NCBI GenBank assembly: GCA_964579325.1
Contig: CAZOHN010000031.1
Coordinates: 1-26,533, forward strand
Direction: 5' to 3'
From: CAZOHN01 sp964579325
GTDB lineage: Bacteria > Pseudomonadota > Alphaproteobacteria > Rhodobacterales > Rhodobacteraceae
DNA: 26,533 nt
In this document: positions 8,086-15,698 of the stretch, in pieces
How positions within the stretch are numbered: position 1 is the stretch's first letter
Layout: each line of letters opens with the position of its first letter
Position numbers and translations under genes: made by a program
Notes under the pieces: generated by a model
The model's database searches: none
The model's input: the letters and a program-made list of their open reading frames with translations, nothing else
What the model was told of the DNA's origin: nothing

Positions 8086-8095
8086 ATGTATACAC
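8086..8095. promoter_or_regulatory. GntR operator, distal copy
   Basis: ATGTATACAC repeats the same GTATAC core (8088-8093) exactly 63 bases from the proximal copy, about six helical turns. The two sites therefore face the same side of the DNA, which would suit cooperative binding or looping by two dimers. Confidence 0.5.
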
Positions 8096-8111
8096 TATTG
8101 ACCCGGCCTGA

Positions 8112-9137
8112 TCAGCCACCAAGCTCCCGCCGGACTATGCCGGCGCCCCCTGCCATGGCCTTCATCTTGCCGAAGGCCACGTCGCGGGGGAGGTATTTCA
8201 ACCCGCAATCTGGCGCGACGATCACCTTCTCGGCGTCCACATGGGGCAGAGCACGGCGGATGCGGGCGGCGACGATCTCGGGCGTCTCGACCGTGTGGTC
8301 ACCCAGGTTCAGAACGCCCAGGATGATTGTCTTGCCACGCAACTCCTCCAGCACAGAGGTGTCGAGATTCGATTGCGCCGTCTCGATGGAAACCTGGTTG
8401 CAGGTACAGGCCTTCAGCTGCGGCAGAAACGAATACCCTGAGGGTCGGCTCTTCACGATGGCCGAATAGCCGAAGCACAGGTGGACCGCAGTCGTCCCCG
8501 CCGCCCCCTCCAGCGCCACGTTGAGCGCGTCGAGCCCGTAGTCTTCTGCGGCTTCGGGCTGAGCCTGAAGATAGGGCTCGTCGATCTGCACGACGTCCGC
8601 GCCGGCGGCGAAGAGGTCGGCGATCTCCTCCCGCACCGCGCGGGCGTAGTCAATCGCCGCATCGGCGAGCGTCGGATAATGGTCGTTCTGCGCCTGTTGG
8701 CTCATGGTGAAGGGTCCCGGCACGGTGATCTTCACCATCCGGTCGGTGTGCCGACGCAGGAACTTCAGGTCCTCGACCTCGACCGGGTGCCTGCGCCGGA
8801 TCGGCCCGACGATTCGCGGCACCGGGTTCGGCTGGCCCGAGCGGTTGACAATCACGCCCGGGTTGTCAAGGTCCACCCCGTCGAGAGCGGTCGCGAAACG
8901 GTTCGAATAGCTTTCCCGCCGGATCTCGCCATCCGTGATGATGTCGAGCCCCGCCTCCTCTTGCAGTCGGATCGCCTCGATGGTGGCGGAGTCCTGCGCT
9001 TCGGCGAGGAACTCCTCCGGTATGCGCCAGAGTTCCTTCGCGCGGGTCCTGGGCGGGAAGCGGCCGGCCAGCTTGGCGCGGTCGATCAGCCAGTCGGGCT
9101 GGCTGAGGCTTCCGACGAGCGACGTGGGCAGAAGCAT
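8112..9137 (-). CDS. Cobalamin-independent methionine-synthase-like methyltransferase (MetE C-domain type)
   Basis: A 341-residue TIM-barrel protein matching only the catalytic C-terminal half of MetE (E. coli MetE is about 750 residues). The zinc ligands are all present: HLC (H219, C221), an SIET glutamate (E252) and PDCGLKYLP (C311). VVQIDEP (183-188) and LNLGDHTVE match the homocysteine/methyl-site segments. It should methylate a zinc-bound thiol; relatives use methyl-THF or methylcobalamin, and the same fold serves epoxyalkane:CoM transferase. ATG 9137 has GAAGGGAA before it; the longer frame has no such site. It follows the amidohydrolase by about 60 bases and precedes gntR-ligM, so it could take the methyl group freed by LigM, which is inference. 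Confidence 0.8.
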   Translation of the reverse strand: MLLPTSLVGSLSQPDWLIDRAKLAGRFPPRTRAKELWRIPEEFLAEAQDSATIEAIRLQEEAGLDIITDGEIRRESYSNRFATALDGVDLDNPGVIVNRSGQPNPVPRIVGPIRRRHPVEVEDLKFLRRHTDRMVKITVPGPFTMSQQAQNDHYPTLADAAIDYARAVREEIADLFAAGADVVQIDEPYLQAQPEAAEDYGLDALNVALEGAAGTTAVHLCFGYSAIVKSRPSGYSFLPQLKACTCNQVSIETAQSNLDTSVLEELRGKTIILGVLNLGDHTVETPEIVAARIRRALPHVDAEKVIVAPDCGLKYLPRDVAFGKMKAMAGGAGIVRRELGG

Positions 9138-9196
9138 GGGACAGTTCCCTTCATGGTGACAGGGCAGGCCACCCACCGGAGCGGCCCGCAACGAGA

Positions 9197-10702
9197 TCAG
9201 GCGCGGAACAGGTCACGTTCGAGTCCCGACGCCGCGAGCACATGATCGCGACTCGCCTCGAGGTCGCGCCGCAGCCGCGCGATGTCGTAGCCCAGGAGCG
9301 AGCCCTTCCATTTCCGAACCGCCCCGGCGACGAACACCGTATCGACGTTCGTCCGTTCCATCAGTGTCACCACCGCCCCGGGCACATGGTTCAATGGCGC
9401 AACGTTGATTGCCTCGGCGTCGAGCAGGATGACGTCGGCCTCCTTGCCGGGCGCCAGTGAGCCGGTCTTGTGGTCGAGCTTGAGCCCCCGTGCGCCCTCG
9501 ATCGTGGCGCAGCGGATTGCGTCGAGGGACGACATGAGCCTGGGATACTCCTCGCCCCCCAGGGCCTTCTCGTTCGCCCAGGCGCGCTGGAGTGTCACCA
9601 TGCTGCGCATCTGGGTGAAGAAATCCGCCGTCATCGTACATTCCACGTCCGACGACAGAGAAGGCTGCATACCAAGGTCGAGCGCCTTCTGGATCGGCGG
9701 CAGGCCATGGCGCATGTGCATCTCGATCGGGACCGAGAGCGAAACGTGGGCCCCCGCGTCGCGCGCGTACTTCCAGCCTTCGTCCGACATTCCGGTCATG
9801 TGGATAAAGATGTTGTCGGCCCCGAACTGACCCGCCGCACCAAGCTGGTCGAAGGTTGGCTGCATGCCAAAGGTGCCAACGACGTGGAGCGCGATGGGCA
9901 GGCCCAATTCGCGTCCGACCTTCCAGGCCTCTTCGTAGCCCGGGAGGTAGATTTCCCCGCCCATGACCATCGAGTAGAGTCCCTCGTCGGAGGCGAAATA
10001 CCGCTCCTTCAGGCGGCGTGCGTCGTGCGGATACTTCGCCGTGTCGCCCCAGCCCTCGAAGTAGCCGAACACGGTCCGGCGGCCCGCGTCGCGTATCCCC
10101 TCCACCGCAGCATCGGAGTGTTCGGGCGAATGGTGGATCTGGCTCACGTCCATCACTGTCGTCACGCCCGCGTCAAGCTGCGCGATCGAACCGAACAGCT
10201 CGTTGATGTAGACATCCTCGGGCCGGTAGTGCTGCGAGAAGGTGAGCAGCATCTTCTCGTAGTAGTTCATCACGCTTTCCGGCCGGCCATCGTTCACTAG
10301 AATCGCATCGGCCAGTATGCTGCGCAGCCCGGTCTCGAACTGGTGGTGGTGGGTGTCGATGAACCCCGGCATCACGATCTTGCCCGCAGCCTCCACCACT
10401 GCGGCGTCACCCGCCTCGAGCCCGACGCCGACCGCGGCGATCCTGCCCTTCTCGATCAACACGTCACCTTCGGCAAAGTTGCCCACCGCCTCGTCCATCG
10501 ACAAGACGGCGCCGCCCTTGATGAGGATGCGCCGTCCCCCATCAAGGCCGGCAGGCATCGTGGCGGCCGCAGCGCGCTGCGACTCGATGCCATGGGCGCC
10601 GCTGCGGATCAGGTCTGCCGAACTGGCGGCGCTGGCCGCCATATAGTCCACCCGGGTCGGGCAGTTGGTCTGCGGCTTGCCGCCCTCGCAAAGTCTGCAC
10701 AT
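9197..10702 (-). CDS. Amidohydrolase (TrzN/AtzB/SsnA-like) with N-terminal Cys motif
   Basis: A 501-residue metal-dependent hydrolase of the cyclic-amidine/aminohydrolase type. Visible metal-site motifs are FIDTHHHQFET (HxH), IALHVVG, IFIHMTG and LSSDVECTM, followed by the closing GSLAPGKEADVILLD strand. This subgroup hydrolyses C-N or C-Cl bonds on purines, triazines and related rings. The substrate here cannot be read. The fold proper begins near residue 58 (RRILIKGGAVLSMDE), so there is a 55-residue leader that opens with MCRLC and has a third Cys (C2, C5, C14), possibly a small metal site. ATG 10702 has GGGAGG about nine bases upstream. It lies 53 bases after iclR and is probably in the dioxygenase operon. 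Confidence 0.85.
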   Translation of the reverse strand: MCRLCEGGKPQTNCPTRVDYMAASAASSADLIRSGAHGIESQRAAAATMPAGLDGGRRILIKGGAVLSMDEAVGNFAEGDVLIEKGRIAAVGVGLEAGDAAVVEAAGKIVMPGFIDTHHHQFETGLRSILADAILVNDGRPESVMNYYEKMLLTFSQHYRPEDVYINELFGSIAQLDAGVTTVMDVSQIHHSPEHSDAAVEGIRDAGRRTVFGYFEGWGDTAKYPHDARRLKERYFASDEGLYSMVMGGEIYLPGYEEAWKVGRELGLPIALHVVGTFGMQPTFDQLGAAGQFGADNIFIHMTGMSDEGWKYARDAGAHVSLSVPIEMHMRHGLPPIQKALDLGMQPSLSSDVECTMTADFFTQMRSMVTLQRAWANEKALGGEEYPRLMSSLDAIRCATIEGARGLKLDHKTGSLAPGKEADVILLDAEAINVAPLNHVPGAVVTLMERTNVDTVFVAGAVRKWKGSLLGYDIARLRRDLEASRDHVLAASGLERDLFRA

Positions 10703-10755
10703 GTCGCGTTGCCTCCCTGCTTCGCTGTGTGTCTGCTGTCCGCCCCGGGGCGGGT

Positions 10756-11559
10756 TCAGGTTCCGATTATCGATTCCGCCATCGGGTATCGCGTGATCGT
10801 ATGGGCAAGCCTCGCCGAGGCCGCCTGCAACTCGGCCAGCCGCTCGGCCACAAGTTGCTCGGGCGAGACGAGCCCGGTGTAGCCCGAAGAATTCAGCGCA
10901 GCGATGGTCCGACCGTTGCTGCCTCGCACCGGCACGGCGATGGCGGTGATCCCGTAGTCGAGCTGGTCGACCGTCGTGGCGTAGTTGCGGTCCCGCGCCA
11001 GTTCAACCTCTCGGCGCAGCGCTGCGGTATCGGTGACTGTCTTCTGCGTCAGCGCCACGGGCTTCAGTGCAGCGAAGTAGGCGTCGAGCGCGGCGTCCGC
11101 CAGCCCCGCGAGCAGCACGCGCCCCAGCGAGGTCGCGTGCGCCGGGTAGCGTGCTCCGACCACTGCCGTTGCGCGGCGGGCCCGCTGGACCGAGTGGTGG
11201 GCGATGTAGATCACGTCTGACCCGTCAAGCGTGGCGATTGATGAGGCATCGCCGAAGAGGTCCACAAGGCGCCGCAGCTCCGGCAACAGAAGTTCGTCCA
11301 CATGCGCCGAGAAATAGAATGCCGAGCCGAGACCCATCACCTTTGGCCGAAGGAAGAAGCGTTTGTCCTTTTGGCCGACGTAGCCGAGCGACACGAGCGT
11401 GATGAGGCTGCGGCGGGCCGCGGCCGGGGTGAGGTCCGCACGACGGGCTATGTCGCTCAGCGACATCTCGGAATGTGCCGCGTCAAAGCTCTCGAGCACT
11501 GCCAGACCCTTGGCCAGCGCCTCGACGAACTCGGCCGGTCTGGTCTCCTCACCGTCCAC
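10756..11559 (-). CDS. IclR-family transcriptional regulator (PcaU/PobR-like)
   Basis: A 267-residue regulator with an N-terminal winged HTH (EALAKGLAVLESFDAAHSEM then SLSDIARRADLTPAAARRSL, about residues 12-55) and a C-terminal GAF-like effector domain. Details such as AHATSLGRVLLAGL and ATTVDQLDYGITAIAVPVRG resemble the PcaU/PcaR/PobR branch, which senses aromatic acids or ring-cleavage products. It starts with GTG, eight bases after the dioxygenase stop and with GAGG upstream, so it is co-transcribed with the dioxygenase. The palindrome at 12546-12562 in the divergent promoter region is its likely target. Confidence 0.88.
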   Translation of the reverse strand: MDGEETRPAEFVEALAKGLAVLESFDAAHSEMSLSDIARRADLTPAAARRSLITLVSLGYVGQKDKRFFLRPKVMGLGSAFYFSAHVDELLLPELRRLVDLFGDASSIATLDGSDVIYIAHHSVQRARRATAVVGARYPAHATSLGRVLLAGLADAALDAYFAALKPVALTQKTVTDTAALRREVELARDRNYATTVDQLDYGITAIAVPVRGSNGRTIAALNSSGYTGLVSPEQLVAERLAELQAASARLAHTITRYPMAESIIGT

Positions 11560-11567
11560 CGGAAGCC

Positions 11568-12431
11568 TCAGCCTTCCGGGGCCAGGACGAAGTCGAAGTG
11601 GAACATGGCGTCGGGCTTTACCTGCGTGGGCAAGTCCGGCGCCACCCCCGCCTTCGCCGGATCGAGCCTCGCAATCAGCGACTTGCGGACACCGAACACC
11701 GCATCGTTGTCGAGGTATTCGGTGTTCTCGAAGAACACTTCCGTAGTAATCGCGTTCATGCCTTTGGCACGAATGATGTAATGGAGGTGCGAGGCCCGCC
11801 AGGCATGACGGTTGCCGGCACGCAGAAGGCGGCCTACGGGTCCGTCGTAGGGAACGGTGTAGGGTTTGGGGAGCACGGTCGTGTACCAGTACTCGCCCCT
11901 CTCGTTGGTCGTGAACTTGCCGCGCAGGTCGTACTTGTCCTGCCCCTGCGCCTGTTCCTGGATCGGATAGGTACCGCTCGCGTCAGCCTGCCAGGTGTCG
12001 ACGATGGCACCGGGCAGCGGATTGTGGAGCGAGTCGGTCACCTTGCCGTAGGCGAGCACTGTCACCCCGTCGCGTCCGTCCGCCAGATGCGCACCCAGCG
12101 CCATCTCGGGTGCGTCGTCTAGGTAGAACGGCCCAAGATTCGATCCCTCGGTCGCGCCGCCGCGGGTGTTGATCATGTCGACCAGTGCAGAGAACCCCAG
12201 GACATCCGACAGCAGGATGTATTCATGCCGCTCGGGAGTGGAAATCTGCCCGCAGTCGTAGAGGAAGTTCAGGACACCGATCCACTCTTCCTGCGTGAGG
12301 TTCACCTCGCGCGTGTAGTCGTGCAGGTGCTCGACGAATTTCTGCAGCAGAAGTTCGAGACGGCTTCCCGGCTCGGTCTTGAACGAATCCTTCACCGCCT
12401 GGGTGATCGTGAATTGGTTGATGTTGCGCAT
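11568..12431 (-). CDS. Intradiol ring-cleavage dioxygenase, hydroxyquinol/catechol 1,2-dioxygenase type
   Basis: A 287-residue Fe(III) enzyme that should cleave a catecholic ring between the two hydroxyls to a muconate. The N-terminal helical linker domain is typical of the catechol/hydroxyquinol branch (EEWIGVLNFLYDCGQ), followed by TEGSNLGPFYLDDAPE. The four iron ligands can be assigned by family pattern: Y155 (SGTYPIQ), Y191 (KPYTVPYDGPVG), H215 and H217 (RASHLHYII). PYDGPVGRLL with W211 before RASHLH looks more like hydroxyquinol than catechol dioxygenases. ATG 12431 is chosen for the GGAGGAGG just before it; the longer frame reads through the promoter region. It heads the minus operon dioxygenase-iclR-amidohydrolase-metE-like. 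A muconate-processing or maleylacetate reductase gene is not nearby. Confidence 0.88.
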   Translation of the reverse strand: MRNINQFTITQAVKDSFKTEPGSRLELLLQKFVEHLHDYTREVNLTQEEWIGVLNFLYDCGQISTPERHEYILLSDVLGFSALVDMINTRGGATEGSNLGPFYLDDAPEMALGAHLADGRDGVTVLAYGKVTDSLHNPLPGAIVDTWQADASGTYPIQEQAQGQDKYDLRGKFTTNERGEYWYTTVLPKPYTVPYDGPVGRLLRAGNRHAWRASHLHYIIRAKGMNAITTEVFFENTEYLDNDAVFGVRKSLIARLDPAKAGVAPDLPTQVKPDAMFHFDFVLAPEG

Positions 12432-12498
12432 CGCCGCCTCCTCCAAACGCCCCGAACATATTGATTCCAAAGCCGCAGCGGGGGGCGCCACATTGCTC

Positions 12499-12527
12499 CT
12501 TGACGCAAACGGTAGAACGGGGAATAG
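12499..12527 (+). promoter_or_regulatory. Putative promoter of the citryl-lyase-like/TRAP operon
   Basis: TTGACG (12499-12504) and AATAGT (12522-12527) are 17 bases apart on the plus strand. The predicted start near 12535 is just upstream of the IclR-type palindrome, so a bound regulator could block elongation or escape. The -10 is only a moderate match. Confidence 0.4.
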
Positions 12528-12562
12528 TTTTCGACAAGAGGAAATGTTTTCGCATAGCGAAA
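12526..12562. promoter_or_regulatory. IclR-family operator: perfect palindrome plus direct-repeat half-site
   Basis: TTTTCGCATAGCGAAAA (12546-12562) is a perfect palindrome with 7-base arms around ATA. A further copy of the arm, GTTTTCG, occurs at 12526-12532, 19 bases before its counterpart at 12545-12551. A palindrome plus one direct repeat is the three-site layout known for PcaU of Acinetobacter. It lies between the divergent dioxygenase and citryl-lyase-like genes, so it can serve both operons. Confidence 0.6.
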
Positions 12563-12578
12563 ATCTGGCGAGGACTCC

Positions 12579-13385
12579 ATGCGCATCGGAAAGCAGGACC
12601 AGGCATTCACGGCCATCGCGACATCGGATGCCACCAGCATCACGGTGCGCGGCCACGATCTGGTTGACGACCTGATCGGGTCGATCGACTTCACCGACTA
12701 CTTCTGGCTACTCGTCATCGGCTCCCGACCGACCGAGCCGCAGAAGCGGATGCTGAACGCCTGCCTCGTGGCAATCGCCGAGCATGGGCTGGTGCCCAGC
12801 GTCCAGGCTGCACGGATGACGCTCGCAGCGGCCCCCGAAGCCTGGCAAGGAGCCATGGCGGCAGGCCTCCTCGGAATGGGCACGGTAGTGGCAGGTTCGT
12901 CGGAGGTGGCGGGTCGCTACCTTGCGGAGGTCATCGCTCTTGCCGATGCCGACGGGTCAGACATAGACGCCGCCGCAATCAAGAGCCTCCACGCCCTGAA
13001 GGTCGCCCGGAAAAAGGTGCCCGGCCTCGGCCACCCGCAGCACAATGCAGGCGACCCGCGCGCGGACAAGCTCCTTGCCGTCTGCGACACGCTCGACCTT
13101 TCTGGCCGCCATGTCGAAGCGCTCCGCGCGCTTGGCCGCCATGCACCAGGGATCATGGGTCGCGCGCTGCCAATCAATGTCTCGGGTGCAATCCCGGCCA
13201 CAATCCTCGATGCCGGCTGGCCGATGGAAGCGCTAAAGGCGGTGCCGCTGCTCGCCCGCGCCGGCGGGCTTTCGGCGCATCTCTACGAAGAGTCGCGGCG
13301 CCCGATCGGCTTCATCCTGTCGCACAACGCCGACCTCGCCATCTCCTACGACGGAGCGCCCTCGGCCCGGAAGAAATCCGCGTGA
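12579..13385 (+). CDS. Citryl-CoA lyase-like protein (citrate-synthase fold)
   Basis: A 268-residue protein resembling the citrate-synthase module of ATP-citrate lyase and citryl-CoA lyase, which split a 3-hydroxy-acyl-CoA to acetyl-CoA and an oxo acid. Family blocks are EHGLVPSVQAAR (H69), VPGLGHPQHNAGDPRAD (H152), AGGLSAHLYEE (H234) and a C-terminal HNADLAISYDG like the ATP-citrate lyase end. The position corresponding to the catalytic Asp in the NVD motif reads NVS (S202), so the reaction may differ. ATG 12579 has GAGG six bases before it and sits 16 bases after the IclR palindrome. It is first in the operon, ten bases before the CoA-transferase, which could make its CoA-ester substrate. 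Confidence 0.75.
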   Translation: MRIGKQDQAFTAIATSDATSITVRGHDLVDDLIGSIDFTDYFWLLVIGSRPTEPQKRMLNACLVAIAEHGLVPSVQAARMTLAAAPEAWQGAMAAGLLGMGTVVAGSSEVAGRYLAEVIALADADGSDIDAAAIKSLHALKVARKKVPGLGHPQHNAGDPRADKLLAVCDTLDLSGRHVEALRALGRHAPGIMGRALPINVSGAIPATILDAGWPMEALKAVPLLARAGGLSAHLYEESRRPIGFILSHNADLAISYDGAPSARKKSA

Positions 13386-13395
13386 GGAAAGATCA

Positions 13396-14541
13396 ATGGT
13401 GAAGATCCTCCGCAACATCCGCGTCGTCGAACTCGGTACATACATCACCGGCCCAGCCGCCGCGCTGCACCTCGCCGACCTGGGTGCCGACGTCATCAAG
13501 GTCGAGCGTCCCGGCGAGGGCGACCCTTTCCGCGCCTTCAAGGGCGGCCTCTACAGCCCCCATTTCCAGACCTACAACCGCAACAAGCGCTCGATCGCGC
13601 TCGATACCAGGGACTCCAGCGACCTCGTGGTCTTTCACGATCTGATCGCTTCGGCAGACGTGTTCATCCAGAACTTCCGTCCCGGCGTCGCCGAGAAACT
13701 CGGGGCGGGCGAAGCCGATCTGTGCAAGGTCAACCCACGCCTCGTCTACTGCGCGATCTCCGGCTTCGGCCAGACCGGACCCGCACGCGACCGCCCGGCC
13801 TACGACACGGTGGCCCAGGCGGCCAGCGGCTACCTTCGGCTCCTCACCCCTCCCACGAATCCGCGCATTATCGGCCCCGCCATCGCCGATGCCGTCACCG
13901 GACAGTATGCCGCGCTTGCCATCCTTGCCGCACTCATCGAACGCGGCCCCTCCGGAAAGGGTCGGCGCATCGACATCTCGATGCTCGAGGCGATGAGCCA
14001 CTTCAACCTCGACAGCTTTACCCACTACTTCTCGGCCGGCGAGGTGATGGGGCCGCTGTCCCGCCCGGTCGTGTCGCAGTCCTACACGTTCGAATGCGCC
14101 GACGGGAAATGGGTCGCGATCCACATGTCGAGTCCACCTAAATTCTGGGAAGGCTTCCTCGACGCGACCGGCCAGCAACACCTTGCCGCCGATCCGCGCT
14201 TTGCCGAACGTCTCAAGCGCATCAAGCATCAGGACGACCTGATCGCGATCATGACCCCGGTGTTCCGCACCCGCACCCGAGATGACTGGTGCGCTGCGCT
14301 CGAGGCCGCGGAAGTGCCTTACGCTCCCGCCTACGACGCCGACGAGGCGCTCGAAGACCCGCAAGCGCAGCACCTGGGCCTCAAGGTCAGCGCAGAACAC
14401 CCAACGATGGGGACTTTCACCACAGTCAGGCCTCCCTACGCCTTTGACGGGGTGCCCGAATCCACCATCCTGCCCCCGCCCGTGCTGGACGAGCACGGCG
14501 CCGAGGTCCGCGAGGAGTTGCGGCAGCGCAAGGCCGGCTGA
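13396..14541 (+). CDS. CaiB/BaiF-type (class III) CoA-transferase
   Basis: A 381-residue class III CoA-transferase, normal length for the family. It opens with the usual VVELGTYITGPAAALHLADLGADVIKVERP, then NRNKRSIALD, LVYCAISGFGQTGP and GPAIADAVTG, where D165 is the catalytic aspartate that forms the acyl-enzyme anhydride. It moves CoA from a donor thioester to an organic acid without ATP. It follows the citryl-lyase-like gene by ten bases, with GAGGAAAG as ribosome site, and precedes the TRAP genes. The likely role is to activate an imported or ring-cleaved acid for the lyase; the acid is unknown. Confidence 0.93.
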   Translation: MVKILRNIRVVELGTYITGPAAALHLADLGADVIKVERPGEGDPFRAFKGGLYSPHFQTYNRNKRSIALDTRDSSDLVVFHDLIASADVFIQNFRPGVAEKLGAGEADLCKVNPRLVYCAISGFGQTGPARDRPAYDTVAQAASGYLRLLTPPTNPRIIGPAIADAVTGQYAALAILAALIERGPSGKGRRIDISMLEAMSHFNLDSFTHYFSAGEVMGPLSRPVVSQSYTFECADGKWVAIHMSSPPKFWEGFLDATGQQHLAADPRFAERLKRIKHQDDLIAIMTPVFRTRTRDDWCAALEAAEVPYAPAYDADEALEDPQAQHLGLKVSAEHPTMGTFTTVRPPYAFDGVPESTILPPPVLDEHGAEVREELRQRKAG

Positions 14542-14606
14542 CCACCACGACAACGACCGGGGCGGCGACCGATCACCCCGGCGATCCGACAAGAGGAGGA
14601 GATCGG

Positions 14607-15686
14607 ATGAAGACGCTTCAAGGACTGCTTCTGGCTGGCGCGCTGGCCATCCCTGCCCCAACTCTGGCGCAGGAGACGATCAACCTGACGGTCGCCGCGA
14701 GCCATCCCACCACGATCCCCTGGGTTGGCATGATCCAGACCCATTTCATGGCAAAGACCGACGAGATCCTCGCCATGACCGGGACTTACAGGATCGAGTG
14801 GAACGAGGCATTCGGCGGCACGCTCTACAAGGCGAACGCCACTCTTTCCTCGGTAGAGGAAGGCATTACAGATGTCGGCTGGGTGTTCTCGTTCCTCGAG
14901 GCCGCCAAGCTGCCGCTCAGCCAGGCGTCCAGCTACGCACCGTTCTCGACCAGCAACCCGGCCGTGCAGCTCGAGGTCATGTCGGAACTGTTCGAGACCA
15001 ACGAAGCCTTTCGCAACGAGTGGGAGCAGTACAACCTCAAGGTCGTCGGCTTCACCGGCACCGACGGTTATGACGTCTACACCAAGGCGCCCCTCGACGG
15101 CTTTGCGGCACTGGATGGCATGAAGCTCTCGGCCCCCGGCGTGCTCGGCAACTGGCTGCGCGGCACGGGGGCCAACGCGGTCGATGGCGCGCTCACCACC
15201 TTCTACACCGACATCCAGACCGGCGTGTCCGACGGCGTGTTGTCCCTCGCTCTCGGAGTCCTGCCGGCCAAGATCTACGAAGTCGCCCCCTACATCACCC
15301 GGGTCAGGATGGGTGTCGCGTTCTCCGGCGCCATCGCGATCAACCGCGACAGCTGGGACGCGCTGCCCGAGGAAGTGCAGAACGCAATGATCGAGGCCGG
15401 CAATTACTACACTGTGAGCCACGGCCAGGATCTTCTGACCCGCCATGAAGCCGCGCTGGACCGAATGGTCGAAGTCGGGGCGACGCAGAACCCCCCGGTG
15501 ACGATCACGCCGATGTCCGAGGACGACAGGCAGGCCTGGGTGAGAGCCATGCCCAATATCGCCAAGGAATGGGCCGATGCATTGGAAGAGCGCGGAACGC
15601 CCGCCCGCGAATTCCTGACCGCCTATCTCGACGGTCTCCGCGCACGTGGCGAGGCCCCGATCCGCGCCTGGGACGAAGAACTCTAG
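14607..15686 (+). CDS. dctP: TRAP transporter solute-binding protein (DctP type)
   Basis: A 359-residue periplasmic binding protein with a signal peptide (MKTLQGLLLAGALAIPAPTLA, cut near QE) and AGGAGGAG before the ATG. The P-subunit fold is clear from EWNEAFGGTLYKANATLSSV and FYTDIQTGVSDGVLSL. In most carboxylate-binding members the GLKIR motif carries an arginine that clamps the ligand carboxylate; here the segment is DGMKLSAPG, with Ser175 in that place. The ligand may therefore not be a simple C4-dicarboxylate, and other residues must hold it. It is followed directly by dctQ and dctM. Linked genes suggest an aromatic or other complex organic acid. Confidence 0.9.
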   Translation: MKTLQGLLLAGALAIPAPTLAQETINLTVAASHPTTIPWVGMIQTHFMAKTDEILAMTGTYRIEWNEAFGGTLYKANATLSSVEEGITDVGWVFSFLEAAKLPLSQASSYAPFSTSNPAVQLEVMSELFETNEAFRNEWEQYNLKVVGFTGTDGYDVYTKAPLDGFAALDGMKLSAPGVLGNWLRGTGANAVDGALTTFYTDIQTGVSDGVLSLALGVLPAKIYEVAPYITRVRMGVAFSGAIAINRDSWDALPEEVQNAMIEAGNYYTVSHGQDLLTRHEAALDRMVEVGATQNPPVTITPMSEDDRQAWVRAMPNIAKEWADALEERGTPAREFLTAYLDGLRARGEAPIRAWDEEL

Positions 15687-15698
15687 GACGCCCGGAGC

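Noticed and set aside
10740..10753. CCGCCCCGGGGCGG palindrome just downstream of iclR as a terminator
   Set aside because: It is self-complementary without a loop and has no T-tract; in DNA of this composition such short GC palindromes are expected by chance.
13393..14661. 422-codon open frame antisense to the CoA-transferase
   Set aside because: It mirrors the CaiB/BaiF gene and shows no domain of its own; codon-position bias supports the plus strand.
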